Source: Thalassospira xianhensis MCCC 1A02616
GTDB lineage: Bacteria; Pseudomonadota; Alphaproteobacteria; Rhodospirillales; Thalassospiraceae
Length of the DNA stretch: 60,644 nucleotides
Direction of reading: 5' to 3'
Assembly: GCF_003326475.1 (NCBI RefSeq)
Contig: NZ_JPWA01000029.1
Location: 1-60,644, forward strand
The translations under genes were made by a program, and so were the position numbers. Positions within the stretch are counted from its first letter, which is position 1; every line of letters begins with the position of its first letter. Under the pieces are notes generated by a model. That model did no database searches, was not told the origin of the DNA, and saw only the letters and a list, made by a program, of their open reading frames with translations. This document shows positions 35,826 to 43,885 of the stretch, piece by piece.

Positions 35826-36374
35826 ATGACGATTGCGAACGGACTGCGGCGTATTTGTGCATTGGGTTTGGTGTCGTTTGCCGGTTTCCTGGCGGCGTGT
35901 GGCACGTTCGAAGAAGAGCCGGTCCCGGCATGCCCGCGGGCCTTTTTGCCCAATGATACCGCCCGTCTGGTGCAGTTCAATGGTCAGGGCAAGGACCTGA
36001 CCGATGTGATCCTTGAAGCCGAGTTTGGCGGTTATCTTGGCGATTGCGGTTATGACCTTGATGACAAGGTCCTGAATGTCGTCATCAGCCCGATCATCAA
36101 TGCCGAACTGGGCCCGGCAGCACAGGGACGCAACGCAAAACTCCAGTATTTCGTAGCCCTTAAGGACCCGTCTGGCGAGTTCATCCAGAAGAATCTGTTT
36201 GATGTCGACATGGTCTTTCCGAACAACCTGAACCTGGCGCGGTATCGCGACGAGCAGGTGACTTTGAACGTGCCGCTGGACGATGTCTGGGCAGGTCCGG
36301 ATTATGAAATCTATCTTGGTTTCCAGCTGAGTGCCGACCAGCTTGATTATAATCGTCGCTTCGGAAAAAATTAA
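35826..36374 (+). CDS. Predicted lipoprotein of unknown function
   Basis: I do not recognise a family. The 182-residue product has a signal peptide with a lipobox FLAAC (Cys25), then a soluble domain of about 155 residues rich in beta-type segments, with two further cysteines in VPACPRA and LGDCGYD. Asp at position +2 is absent (Gly26), so outer-membrane sorting is likely. It stands alone, facing away from ispH and followed by a terminator. Secretion is clear; function is not. Confidence 0.75.
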   Translation: MTIANGLRRICALGLVSFAGFLAACGTFEEEPVPACPRAFLPNDTARLVQFNGQGKDLTDVILEAEFGGYLGDCGYDLDDKVLNVVISPIINAELGPAAQGRNAKLQYFVALKDPSGEFIQKNLFDVDMVFPNNLNLARYRDEQVTLNVPLDDVWAGPDYEIYLGFQLSADQLDYNRRFGKN

Positions 36375-36410
36375 TAATCCGGCCTATTATTCATTTTTAG
36401 TGAGTAATCA

Positions 36411-36447
36411 AATCCCGCCCGCATCGCGTGGCGGGATTTTCGTTTTT
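36411..36447 (+). terminator. Intrinsic terminator after the lipoprotein gene
   Basis: AATCCCGCC (36411-36419) pairs with GGCGGGATT (36430-36438), followed by TTCGTTTTT. It insulates the glycine-cleavage operon downstream. Confidence 0.85.
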
Positions 36448-36615
36448 GGACAAAAGTTCGTTTTCGGTAATCCTCATACAAAATAATGGACATTTGCCGG
36501 AGGGACTAAAAAAGGGCTTTTAATCCTCATACCAATGGGTGGGGTCGAAAGGATATGATTTTTGGGGCTGGTCTGGTCGGATTCAAATCCGTATAAGGGG
36601 GCATACCCAAATGAT

Positions 36616-36842
36616 CCCCGTGGGAGAGTGCCACGGTCTTGATCGATGTGTGTGATCGCATCGATAGGGATTGCGCGGACGCCGAAGGAGCAACCACCCC
36701 GGAAACTCTCAGGCAAACGGACCGCGGGGAGATGGGACTCTGGAAAGCAGGCGGCATCAGAAATCGATGTGCGTCTCGCCGAAGATGTAAGCAGACCGGT
36801 GTCCAAACCGGCTGTGATTCTTTCAGGCTCCAAGACAGAGGG
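36616..36842 (+). ncRNA. Tandem glycine riboswitch controlling gcvTHP
   Basis: Two aptamers in series. The first (about 36616-36729) is closed by CCCCG/CGGGG and has the hallmark segments GGGAGAG, CGCCGAAGGAGCAA (read here as GACGCCGAAGGAGCAA) and ACTCTCAGGCAAACGGAC. The second (about 36736-36842) is closed by CTCTG/CAGAG and has CTCTGGAAAG, TCGCCGAAGATGTAAGC and CTTTCAGGCTCCAAGACAG. It ends 55 bp before gcvT. In this class glycine binding usually switches the cleavage operon on; the expression platform is not evident to me. Confidence 0.9.
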
Positions 36843-36897
36843 GGACGTGGTTGGCCATTGGTCGGCTATGTTTCGCAACGCCTGTCTGGAGACCTTG

Positions 36898-38010
36898 ATG
36901 GCCGATCATCAAACCGAACTGCTTAAGACCGCCCTTTATGATTTGCATGTGGAACTGGGTGCCAAGATGGTGCCGTTCGCAGGCTATGACATGCCGGTGC
37001 AATATCCGTTGGGGGTTAAGGGCGAACATCTGCATACCCGCGCGAAGGCCGGTCTGTTTGACGTTTCGCATATGGGGCAGGTCCGCCTGAACGGTGAACA
37101 TCGCGTGGCCGAGCTGGAGAAGCTTGTGCCCGGTGACATCGCGATCCTGAAGCCCGGTCGCACCCGTTATTCCGCCTTTACCAATGACGATGGCACGATT
37201 TTGGACGATCTGATGATCACCAATGCGGGCGACAGCCTGTTTCTGGTGATCAATGCCGCGTGCAAGGATGATGACATTGTCCATATGCGGGCCAATCTGG
37301 ATAACGGTGTGGAGCTGATCGAGATTGACGACCGGGCATTGATGGCCTTGCAGGGACCAGACGCCGCCCGCGTGCTGGCACGGTTTGCACCGTCGGTTGC
37401 CGATATGAAATTCATGAGCTTTGCCGAGATCGATATTGCCGGTATCGCGTGCTTTGTCACCCGGTCGGGCTATACCGGCGAGGACGGGTATGAGATTTCC
37501 GTGCCCAATGAGCGCGCCGAAGAACTGGCGCGCAAGTTGTTGGCCGAGGAAGAAGTCGAGGCGATTGGCCTTGGCGCGCGTGATTCGCTGCGTCTTGAAG
37601 CCGGTCTTTGCCTGTATGGCAACGATATCGACACCACGACCACCCCGGTCGAAGGCGACCTTAACTGGATCATCAACAAGCGTCGCCGCGAAGAAGGCGG
37701 GTTCAAGGGATCAGACATCATCCTTGATCAGCTTGCCAATGGGGCGGATCGCAAACGTGTCGGGATCAAACCCGAAGGCAAGGCACCTGCGCGTGAACAT
37801 ACGCCGGTCCTGAATAGTGACGGTGAAGAAATTGGCGAAATCACCAGCGGTGGTTTCGGCCCGACCGTGGATGGCCCGATTGCGATGGGATATGTCGCAA
37901 TTGAATTTGCCGCCCCGGGTACCAAAGTCGATCTGATGGTGCGCGGCAAGGCCCGCCCGGCGGAAATCGTCGAGCTGCCGTTTGCACCGCACCGTTATTA
38001 TCGCGGCTGA
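36898..38010 (+). CDS. gcvT: Aminomethyltransferase, glycine cleavage T protein
   Basis: Transfers the methylene group of the aminomethyl-lipoyl H protein to tetrahydrofolate and releases ammonia. The 370-residue length is normal. The motifs GAKMVPFAGYDMPVQY, SHMGQVRLNG and the folate-binding RSGYTGEDGYEI are present. I chose ATG 36898, with GGAG 6 nt upstream. An open frame continues upstream through the riboswitch and is not coding. It is first in gcvT-gcvH-gcvPA-gcvPB. Confidence 0.96.
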   Translation: MADHQTELLKTALYDLHVELGAKMVPFAGYDMPVQYPLGVKGEHLHTRAKAGLFDVSHMGQVRLNGEHRVAELEKLVPGDIAILKPGRTRYSAFTNDDGTILDDLMITNAGDSLFLVINAACKDDDIVHMRANLDNGVELIEIDDRALMALQGPDAARVLARFAPSVADMKFMSFAEIDIAGIACFVTRSGYTGEDGYEISVPNERAEELARKLLAEEEVEAIGLGARDSLRLEAGLCLYGNDIDTTTTPVEGDLNWIINKRRREEGGFKGSDIILDQLANGADRKRVGIKPEGKAPAREHTPVLNSDGEEIGEITSGGFGPTVDGPIAMGYVAIEFAAPGTKVDLMVRGKARPAEIVELPFAPHRYYRG

Positions 38011-38064
38011 TCGCCAGAACGGATCGGGCGGGCGGCGCGACGTCGCCCTTCCGGGATTGAATTA

Positions 38065-38133
38065 GCGGAACAACCGGAAAAACCGGGACGCCGCAAAACC
38101 GGAACATCCCGGAAAACGGGAAGACCGGACAGA
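38065..38133 (+). repeat. Degenerate 9-bp tandem repeat between gcvT and gcvH
   Basis: About eight imperfect units of the type CCGGAAMAA (for example CCGGAAAAA at 38074, CCGGAACAT at 38099, CCCGGAAAA at 38108, CCGGACAGA at 38125) fill most of the 165-bp intercistronic gap. It is not in frame with gcvT. The role is unknown; it may be replication slippage. Confidence 0.5.
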
Positions 38134-38175
38134 CCACAGATTTTAGAGACAACTGATCTTACAGGGACGATTACA

Positions 38176-38547
38176 ATGGCTAAAAAATTCTCGCAGGAAC
38201 ATGAATGGGTTGAATATGAAGACGGTGTCGCGACCGTTGGTATTACCGATTACGCCCAGCAGTCGCTTGGCGATATCGTGTATGTCGAGCTGCCGGAAGT
38301 TGGCAAAAAGCTGACCAAGGATGGCGATGCGGCAGTTGTTGAGTCGGTCAAGGCCGCCAGCGACGTTTATGCGCCGCTTGATGGCGTGGTTGTCGAAGCC
38401 AACGAAGAGCTTGATGACAATCCGGCACTGGTGAACGAAGCACCGGAAAGCGATGGCTGGTTCTTCCGCATGGAACTTTCCGATGAGTCCCAGCTTGATG
38501 AGCTGATGGACGAAGCTGCGTATAAAGACTTTGTCGAAGGCCTGTAA
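38176..38547 (+). CDS. gcvH: Glycine cleavage H protein
   Basis: The lipoylated shuttle of the glycine cleavage complex. The 123-residue protein has the lipoyl-domain signature with the modified lysine in [15 protein letters not shown] (about Lys59) and the conserved start [10 protein letters not shown]. It is followed by gcvPA after 3 bp. Confidence 0.97.
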   Translation: MAKKFSQEHEWVEYEDGVATVGITDYAQQSLGDIVYVELPEVGKKLTKDGDAAVVESVKAASDVYAPLDGVVVEANEELDDNPALVNEAPESDGWFFRMELSDESQLDELMDEAAYKDFVEGL

Positions 38548-38550
38548 GTT

Positions 38551-39906
38551 ATGCGTTATCTTCCGCTAACCAAGGCGGATCGCGTCTCGATGCTTGAAAC
38601 CATCGGGGCAAAGTCCGTTGACGAATTATATAGCGACGTGCCCGAAGGCGCGTTGCTGTCCGAGCCGGTCGATCTGCCCCATCATCTGGGCGAATTGCAG
38701 GTCGAACGCGACATGGCGAAATTGGCCGCCAAAAACATGGGCACGGCCAGCGTGCCGAGCTTCCTGGGCGCGGGCGCATATCGCCACCATGTTCCGGCCA
38801 CGGTCGATTACATCATCCAGCGCGGTGAATTCCTGACGGCCTATACCCCGTATCAGCCGGAAATCGCACAGGGTACGTTGCAGTATCTGTTCGAATTCCA
38901 GACCCAGGTGGCATCGATCACCGGCATGGATGTGGCGAACGCATCGATGTGGGATGGGGCAACGTCGTGCGCAGAGGCCGTTTTGATGGCGTGCCGCGCC
39001 ACGCGGCGCAAGAAGGCGGTTCTGTCGGGTGGTCTGCATCCGCATTACCGTGAAGTCACGGAAACCTATTGCCAGTATAGCGATACCGAAGTTGCTGGTC
39101 GTGACGGGCACCCGGAAAAGCAGGCAACCGCCGATGAGCTTGACGATCTGATCGATGATCAGACCGCGTGCGTGGTTGTCCAGTATCCGGACGTGTTTGG
39201 CCGTATTCAGGATCACACGAAGCTTGCGGACGCGTGCCATGCCAAGGGGGCGCTTCTGATCGTGGTGTTTACCGAGGCCATGGCATTTGGCGCGATCAAA
39301 TCGCCGGGCAGCTTTGGCGCGGATATCGTCTGCGGCGAAGGCCAGTCGATTGGTAACAACCTGAACTATGGCGGGCCGTATGTCGGTCTGTTTGCGACGA
39401 CCAGCAAACTGGTACGCCAGATGCCGGGTCGCCTGTGCGGTGAAACGGTCGATCAGGACGGCAAACGCGGTTTTGTTCTAACACTTTCGACCCGCGAGCA
39501 GCATATCCGCCGCGAAAAGGCGACATCGAACATCTGCACCAATTCCGGTCTGTGTTCGTTGGCCTTTACGGTGCATATGAGCCTTCTGGGTGAAGACGGG
39601 TATCGTGGTGTGGCGATGCTTAACCATGAAACCGCCTGCAAGACCGCCGATGCGATTGATGCGGTGCCGGGTGCGGAAGTTGTCAATGACAGCTTCTTTA
39701 ACGAGTTCACCGTCAAGCTTGCCAAACCGGCAGCCGAGGTGGTCGAGGCACTGGTTGGCAAGGGTATCCTTGGCGGCGTTCCGTTGTCGCGCCTCTATCC
39801 GAACCGTGACGATCTGGGCAATTACCTTTTGGTGGCGGCGACCGAAACCAACACCGACGAAGACATCGCGGACTTTGCGTCTGCATTGAAGGAGGTGCTG
39901 GCATGA
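38551..39906 (+). CDS. gcvPA: Glycine dehydrogenase (decarboxylating) subunit 1
   Basis: The alpha subunit of the split P protein, which decarboxylates glycine onto the H protein. The 451-residue sequence ([47 protein letters not shown]) is typical of GcvPA; PLP is bound by the partner GcvPB. The split form replaces the single 950-residue P protein of enterobacteria. The stop overlaps the gcvPB start as ATGA. Confidence 0.96.
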   Translation: MRYLPLTKADRVSMLETIGAKSVDELYSDVPEGALLSEPVDLPHHLGELQVERDMAKLAAKNMGTASVPSFLGAGAYRHHVPATVDYIIQRGEFLTAYTPYQPEIAQGTLQYLFEFQTQVASITGMDVANASMWDGATSCAEAVLMACRATRRKKAVLSGGLHPHYREVTETYCQYSDTEVAGRDGHPEKQATADELDDLIDDQTACVVVQYPDVFGRIQDHTKLADACHAKGALLIVVFTEAMAFGAIKSPGSFGADIVCGEGQSIGNNLNYGGPYVGLFATTSKLVRQMPGRLCGETVDQDGKRGFVLTLSTREQHIRREKATSNICTNSGLCSLAFTVHMSLLGEDGYRGVAMLNHETACKTADAIDAVPGAEVVNDSFFNEFTVKLAKPAAEVVEALVGKGILGGVPLSRLYPNRDDLGNYLLVAATETNTDEDIADFASALKEVLA

Positions 39907-41399
39907 GCTTTACCACCCATACCGGTAACCGCGGCCTCGTTCTTGAGGAAAAGCTGATTTTCGAACAGGGCGAACCGGGTCGTACCGGTGTTGACCTTCC
40001 GAAGCCAGCGGGCATCAAATCACGCCTTGGCGGCCTTGATCGCGATAGCGATGTTGGTTTGCCGGGCCTGTCCGAGCCGCAGGTGGTGCGCCATTTCACG
40101 CGCCTGTCGCAGAAAAACTTTGGTATTGATTCCGGCTTCTTCCCGCTGGGTTCGTGCACGATGAAACACAACCCGCGCCTGAACGAAAAGGTTGCCCGTA
40201 TGCCCGGTCTTGCCGACCTGCATCCGATGCAGCCCGAAAGCACGGTTCAGGGGGCGCTTGAACTGATTGACAGTTGTGCGCACTGGTTGCTGGTTCTGAC
40301 CGGGATGCCCGCCGTTTCCATGTCGCCCGCAGCGGGTGCACAGGGCGAGCTTTGCGGCATGATGGCGATCCGTGCGGCCCTTGATGCGCGCGGTGAAAAC
40401 CGTCGTCGTGTTCTGGTGCCGGAATCAGCCCACGGGACCAACCCGGCAACCGCAGCCGCATGTGGTTTCACGGTTGATTCGATCCCGGCAACCGAAGATG
40501 GCCGTGTGGACCTTGCGGCATTCGAAGCCAAGCTTGGCGACGATGTGGCGGGTATCATGCTGACCAACCCGAATACGTGTGGCCTGTTTGAACGCGACGT
40601 TCGCAAGATTGCCGATCTGGTCCATGCGGCCGGTGGGTATTTCTATTGCGATGGGGCGAATTTCAACGCGATTGTCGGACGGGTGCGCCCGGCCGATCTT
40701 GGCATTGATGCGATGCATATCAACCTGCACAAGACCTTTTCGACCCCGCATGGCGGCGGTGGACCGGGTTCGGGTCCGGTTGTGTTTTCCGACGCACTGG
40801 CCCCGTTTGCACCGATCCCCTATGTCGTGCGCAAGGGCGAGAAATTCCATCTGGTGGAAACCGCCGAAGAACAGGATGGCAAAAAGCCGTTCGGCCGTCT
40901 GAAGGGCTTCCACGGTCAGATGGGCATGTTCATTCGGGCGCTGTCTTATATGAAAAGCCACGGTGCGGATGGATTGCGTCAGGCATCGGGCGATGCGGTG
41001 CTGAATGCCAACTATCTGCTTGCGCGTCTGAAAGACAAGCTGAGCGTGGCATTCCCCGGTTATTGCATGCACGAAGCGCTGTTTGACGATGATTTCCTGA
41101 AAGATACCGGTGTTTCGACGCTGGATCTTGCCAAGGCGATCATCGACGAGGGCTTCCACCCGATGACCATGTATTTCCCGCTGGTGGTTCATGGTGCGCT
41201 TTTGATCGAGCCGACGGAAACCGAAACCAAGGAATCGATTGACCAGTTCTGCGATGCGGTTCTGGCATTGGTGGCCAAGGCAGAATCGGGCGATGCGGAA
41301 TTCTTCAAAAATGCGCCGTATCTGACGCCGCGCCGTCGTCTTGACGAAACGGCGGCCGCAAGAAAGCCGGTTCTGCGCTGGATGCCTGAATCTGCTTGA
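39903..41399 (+). CDS. gcvPB: Glycine dehydrogenase (decarboxylating) subunit 2
   Basis: The beta, PLP-binding subunit of the split P protein. The 498-residue sequence contains the PLP lysine in [17 protein letters not shown] and the N-terminal [12 protein letters not shown] segment typical of GcvPB. It is translationally coupled to gcvPA by an ATGA overlap. The operon ends at the terminator 41426-41457. Confidence 0.97.
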   Translation: MSFTTHTGNRGLVLEEKLIFEQGEPGRTGVDLPKPAGIKSRLGGLDRDSDVGLPGLSEPQVVRHFTRLSQKNFGIDSGFFPLGSCTMKHNPRLNEKVARMPGLADLHPMQPESTVQGALELIDSCAHWLLVLTGMPAVSMSPAAGAQGELCGMMAIRAALDARGENRRRVLVPESAHGTNPATAAACGFTVDSIPATEDGRVDLAAFEAKLGDDVAGIMLTNPNTCGLFERDVRKIADLVHAAGGYFYCDGANFNAIVGRVRPADLGIDAMHINLHKTFSTPHGGGGPGSGPVVFSDALAPFAPIPYVVRKGEKFHLVETAEEQDGKKPFGRLKGFHGQMGMFIRALSYMKSHGADGLRQASGDAVLNANYLLARLKDKLSVAFPGYCMHEALFDDDFLKDTGVSTLDLAKAIIDEGFHPMTMYFPLVVHGALLIEPTETETKESIDQFCDAVLALVAKAESGDAEFFKNAPYLTPRRRLDETAAARKPVLRWMPESA

Positions 41400-41425
41400 T
41401 TTGCAACGCAGCAAAGCCTTTTTGC

Positions 41426-41457
41426 ACACCCCGGTCATTTGGCCGGGGTGTTCTTTT
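41426..41457 (+). terminator. Intrinsic terminator of the gcv operon
   Basis: ACACCCCGG (41426-41434) pairs with CCGGGGTGT (41443-41451), then TCTTTTT. Confidence 0.9.
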
Positions 41458-41604
41458 TCAAAGGGTTGTTCTTGAAACCCATTGGACTTGTAGCAATCTG
41501 GACCCTTATACTTGTTTTAATGTGATCATCTGACCACGGGGACGGATGATCGGGGGAATTGGGATCGGGGAATGCACCCCGTTGCCGGAGGATTGAAGTC
41601 AGTC

Positions 41605-42516
41605 ATGTCACGTCGCGTGCAGAAGGTTTTCACCGCAGAACGCCGTTTAAAAGAACGTTCGGGTGGTGTGGTCGAAGATTGGTCGGATTCCTTTTTCGAT
41701 CCGACGCTGGAAAGCGGTATCGGTGCGGGGGAAGCGCTGCCGGCACCCAAAACGGCTGCAACGGCGGATGCGACGGGGATCAATCAGGCGGTTCTGGATG
41801 AAATCCGTGCCCTTCGATCCGAAGTCGCCCAGCTTCGCGATGCGGTTCGTGCCGGTGGCACGGTTGAGCCGGCCCATCTTGAAAGCTCGGCCGCATCCGG
41901 TGACAGCGCGATGGATGTTCTGCCCGAGCCGGTCAGCAGCAATTTTACCCACAGCAACCGTCCGGGGGCATCCGAGCCCGACCGTGACGACCTCGAACTG
42001 ATTCGCAAGCAGATCGAGGAAATGAACGAACATATTCACAGGGCGAAGATGCAGATCGCGTCGCTGCGTCATCCGAAGGCTGAGGATGACCGTCTGGTCA
42101 GTGCGACCACCGAACTTGATGCGATCATCAAGGATACGGAAATGGCAACGCATACGATCCTTGAGTCCGCCGAACAGATCGATGATCTGGCGATGACGCT
42201 TAAAAATGCGGCGCCGAACGATTTTGTTGCCGACCATGTCGAACAGATTGCGTTTCTGGTCACCAAGGTTTTCGAGTCCTGTAACTTCCAGGATATTACC
42301 GGACAGCGCATCAACAAGGTGGTCAGAACCCTTGAATTTGTTGAGGAACGGGTTCACAACATGATCCTGATCTGGGGCGAGGACGCCTTTAGCGATCTTC
42401 CGGTTCCCGAAAATGATGACGGAACACCGAGGAATGAAGACGACGATCTTCTGAACGGTCCGCAGCTTGAAGGCGAGGGAATCAGCCAGGACGACATCGA
42501 TAAATTGTTTGACTGA
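41605..42516 (+). CDS. cheZ: CheZ-family CheY-P phosphatase, paralogue 1
   Basis: A 303-residue CheZ-like protein. The four-helix-bundle core ends with SCNFQDITGQRINKVVR; aspartate and glutamine there match catalytic Asp143/Gln147 of E. coli CheZ (FQDLTGQ). The last residues, ISQDDIDKLFD, form the CheY-docking peptide. The N-terminal part has a low-complexity linker (about 40-125) and a coiled coil. I chose ATG 41605 (MSRRVQKVFTAE) because paralogue 2 begins MSRQGSKKLFTAE. It controls flagellar switching by removing phosphate from CheY. No other che gene is adjacent. Confidence 0.88.
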   Translation: MSRRVQKVFTAERRLKERSGGVVEDWSDSFFDPTLESGIGAGEALPAPKTAATADATGINQAVLDEIRALRSEVAQLRDAVRAGGTVEPAHLESSAASGDSAMDVLPEPVSSNFTHSNRPGASEPDRDDLELIRKQIEEMNEHIHRAKMQIASLRHPKAEDDRLVSATTELDAIIKDTEMATHTILESAEQIDDLAMTLKNAAPNDFVADHVEQIAFLVTKVFESCNFQDITGQRINKVVRTLEFVEERVHNMILIWGEDAFSDLPVPENDDGTPRNEDDDLLNGPQLEGEGISQDDIDKLFD

Positions 42517-42727
42517 CTATTCCAAAATGCTGGCAGGATTATTATATTCCAGGTTGAAACCCGGAGTGAGTCTTGCGCCAGAACAAGATCTTGCGAAATC
42601 GCGAACTGTAATCGGTCAACCAAAAGTTTACAGTTTCCCGATATCGTACTGTTCATAAAAACAAAAGCTTGTGTTGGGATGCGTGTGACGGGCAGTTGCG
42701 CGCATTCAGGCACGCTTGGAGGATGAA

Positions 42728-43132
42728 ATGGGATTCTGGTCGCTTGGCGGTATGCGTCAGCCAAAGGCACAAGATATCAAATGGCGGAAAAGCCCGCGTG
42801 GCGAATATTATCGTCTGTTCATGATTGATGATTTCAGCGAACTGAAGCTCGACAATGTTGGTGGTGTTTATCTGCTTTGGCATGGTGGTTTGAAGCCGTC
42901 GTGGCTGGTTGCCGGAGCGACCGAGGATCTTGGCCACAGTTTCCGCGAGCTTTTCCGTGATCGCGATATTCGCGAATATGATAATCGGGGCGGCGTATTC
43001 ATGAGTTGGTCCCCGATCAAGGCGGATTACCGCGAAGGTGTGGTGCATTTCATTGCCAAACACACCAATCCGACTTTTGAATGCGATTTTGACAGCAAGT
43101 CGGATCCGATTCCGGTTCTGCTGCCGCGTTAG
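42728..43132 (+). CDS. Uncharacterised 134-residue protein, possible GIY-YIG-like fold
   Basis: I do not recognise it firmly. The core reads VGGVYLLWHGG ... WLVAGATEDLGHSFRELFRD ... VFMSWSPI. The order GVY, then a G-A-T-x-D-L turn, resembles the GIY-YIG beta-hairpin (GVY ... VGxTxDL), but the usual catalytic arginine after the turn is not obvious. The ATG at 42728 has GGAGG 5 nt upstream, and a strong terminator follows, so it is a real monocistronic gene. It lies between the first CheZ gene and a peroxiredoxin. Confidence 0.6.
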   Translation: MGFWSLGGMRQPKAQDIKWRKSPRGEYYRLFMIDDFSELKLDNVGGVYLLWHGGLKPSWLVAGATEDLGHSFRELFRDRDIREYDNRGGVFMSWSPIKADYREGVVHFIAKHTNPTFECDFDSKSDPIPVLLPR

Positions 43133-43166
43133 GCGCCCGTCTTTGAAGAAAAAGCGCCTTTAAAGG

Positions 43167-43198
43167 AAAAGCTCCGCATTGCTGCGGAGCTTTTTTTT
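43167..43198 (+). terminator. Strong intrinsic terminator
   Basis: AAAAGCTCCGCA pairs with TGCGGAGCTTTT across a TTGC loop and continues into eight T. It lies 34 bp past the uncharacterised gene and 32 bp before the convergent peroxiredoxin stop. Confidence 0.93.
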
Positions 43199-43230
43199 GT
43201 TTTCAGGCCGTGTCGTTTGGGTAGAGCCGA

Positions 43231-43713
43231 TCAGAGTTTGCCCAGAACGGTTTCAGCGTTTGATACCTCGAACGCGCCCGGTGCTTCGACCGCGAGGTCG
43301 GTGACCTTGCCATCATCGACAATCATCGCAAAACGGTTGGCGCGTTTGCCAAGACCGCGACCTGTCAGGTCCAGTTCAAGACCGGTCTTGCTGACGAAGG
43401 CGAGATCGCCATCCGAAAGCATGGTGATGTTGTCACCGGCGTTTTCCGCCTTGGCCCATGCACGCAGAACAAAGGCGTCGTTCGATGCCAGGCAGACGAT
43501 TTCATCAACGCCCTTTGCCTTGATGGCATCGGCATTGGCAACGAAGCCCGGCAGATGCTTGGCCGAGCAGGTCGGGGTGAAGGCTCCCGGTACGGCAAAG
43601 ACAACGACCTTGCGACCGGCGAAAAATTCCTTGGTGTTGACGGCTTCGGGGCCGTCAGCCGTTGCGCGGAAAAGGGTAACTTCGGGCAGTGTGCTGCCGA
43701 TTTCGATGGTCAT
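43231..43713 (-). CDS. Peroxiredoxin, Prx5/type II
   Basis: Reduces hydrogen peroxide and alkyl hydroperoxides, normally with glutathione/glutaredoxin. The 160-residue protein has the peroxidatic cysteine in VPGAFTPTCSAKHLPGF and the Prx5-typical segment DGDLAFVSKTGLELDLTGRG, here given in part. No fused glutaredoxin domain is present. I chose ATG 43713 (MTIEIGSTLP), with GGAG 8 nt upstream. Confidence 0.93.
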   Translation of the reverse strand: MTIEIGSTLPEVTLFRATADGPEAVNTKEFFAGRKVVVFAVPGAFTPTCSAKHLPGFVANADAIKAKGVDEIVCLASNDAFVLRAWAKAENAGDNITMLSDGDLAFVSKTGLELDLTGRGLGKRANRFAMIVDDGKVTDLAVEAPGAFEVSNAETVLGKL

Positions 43714-43885
43714 TGGGGTTTTCTCCGTCATGCGGGTGGCTTTATTGCCGCCCTTGTTCTGGGATAGGGCCATCAAACAGCAAAACGGGTTGATCTTCAA
43801 TCATATCCGGTGATGTTGCGATGGTTTCAAATCTTTGTCATCCATTCCGGCATGCTGGCAGCGCCATGCAAAGACATGGACCGGA

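Noticed and set aside
36646..36897. In-frame upstream extension of gcvT through the riboswitch
   Set aside because: The extension overlaps conserved aptamer structure, and the ATG at 36898 has a good ribosome-binding site and gives the normal GcvT length.
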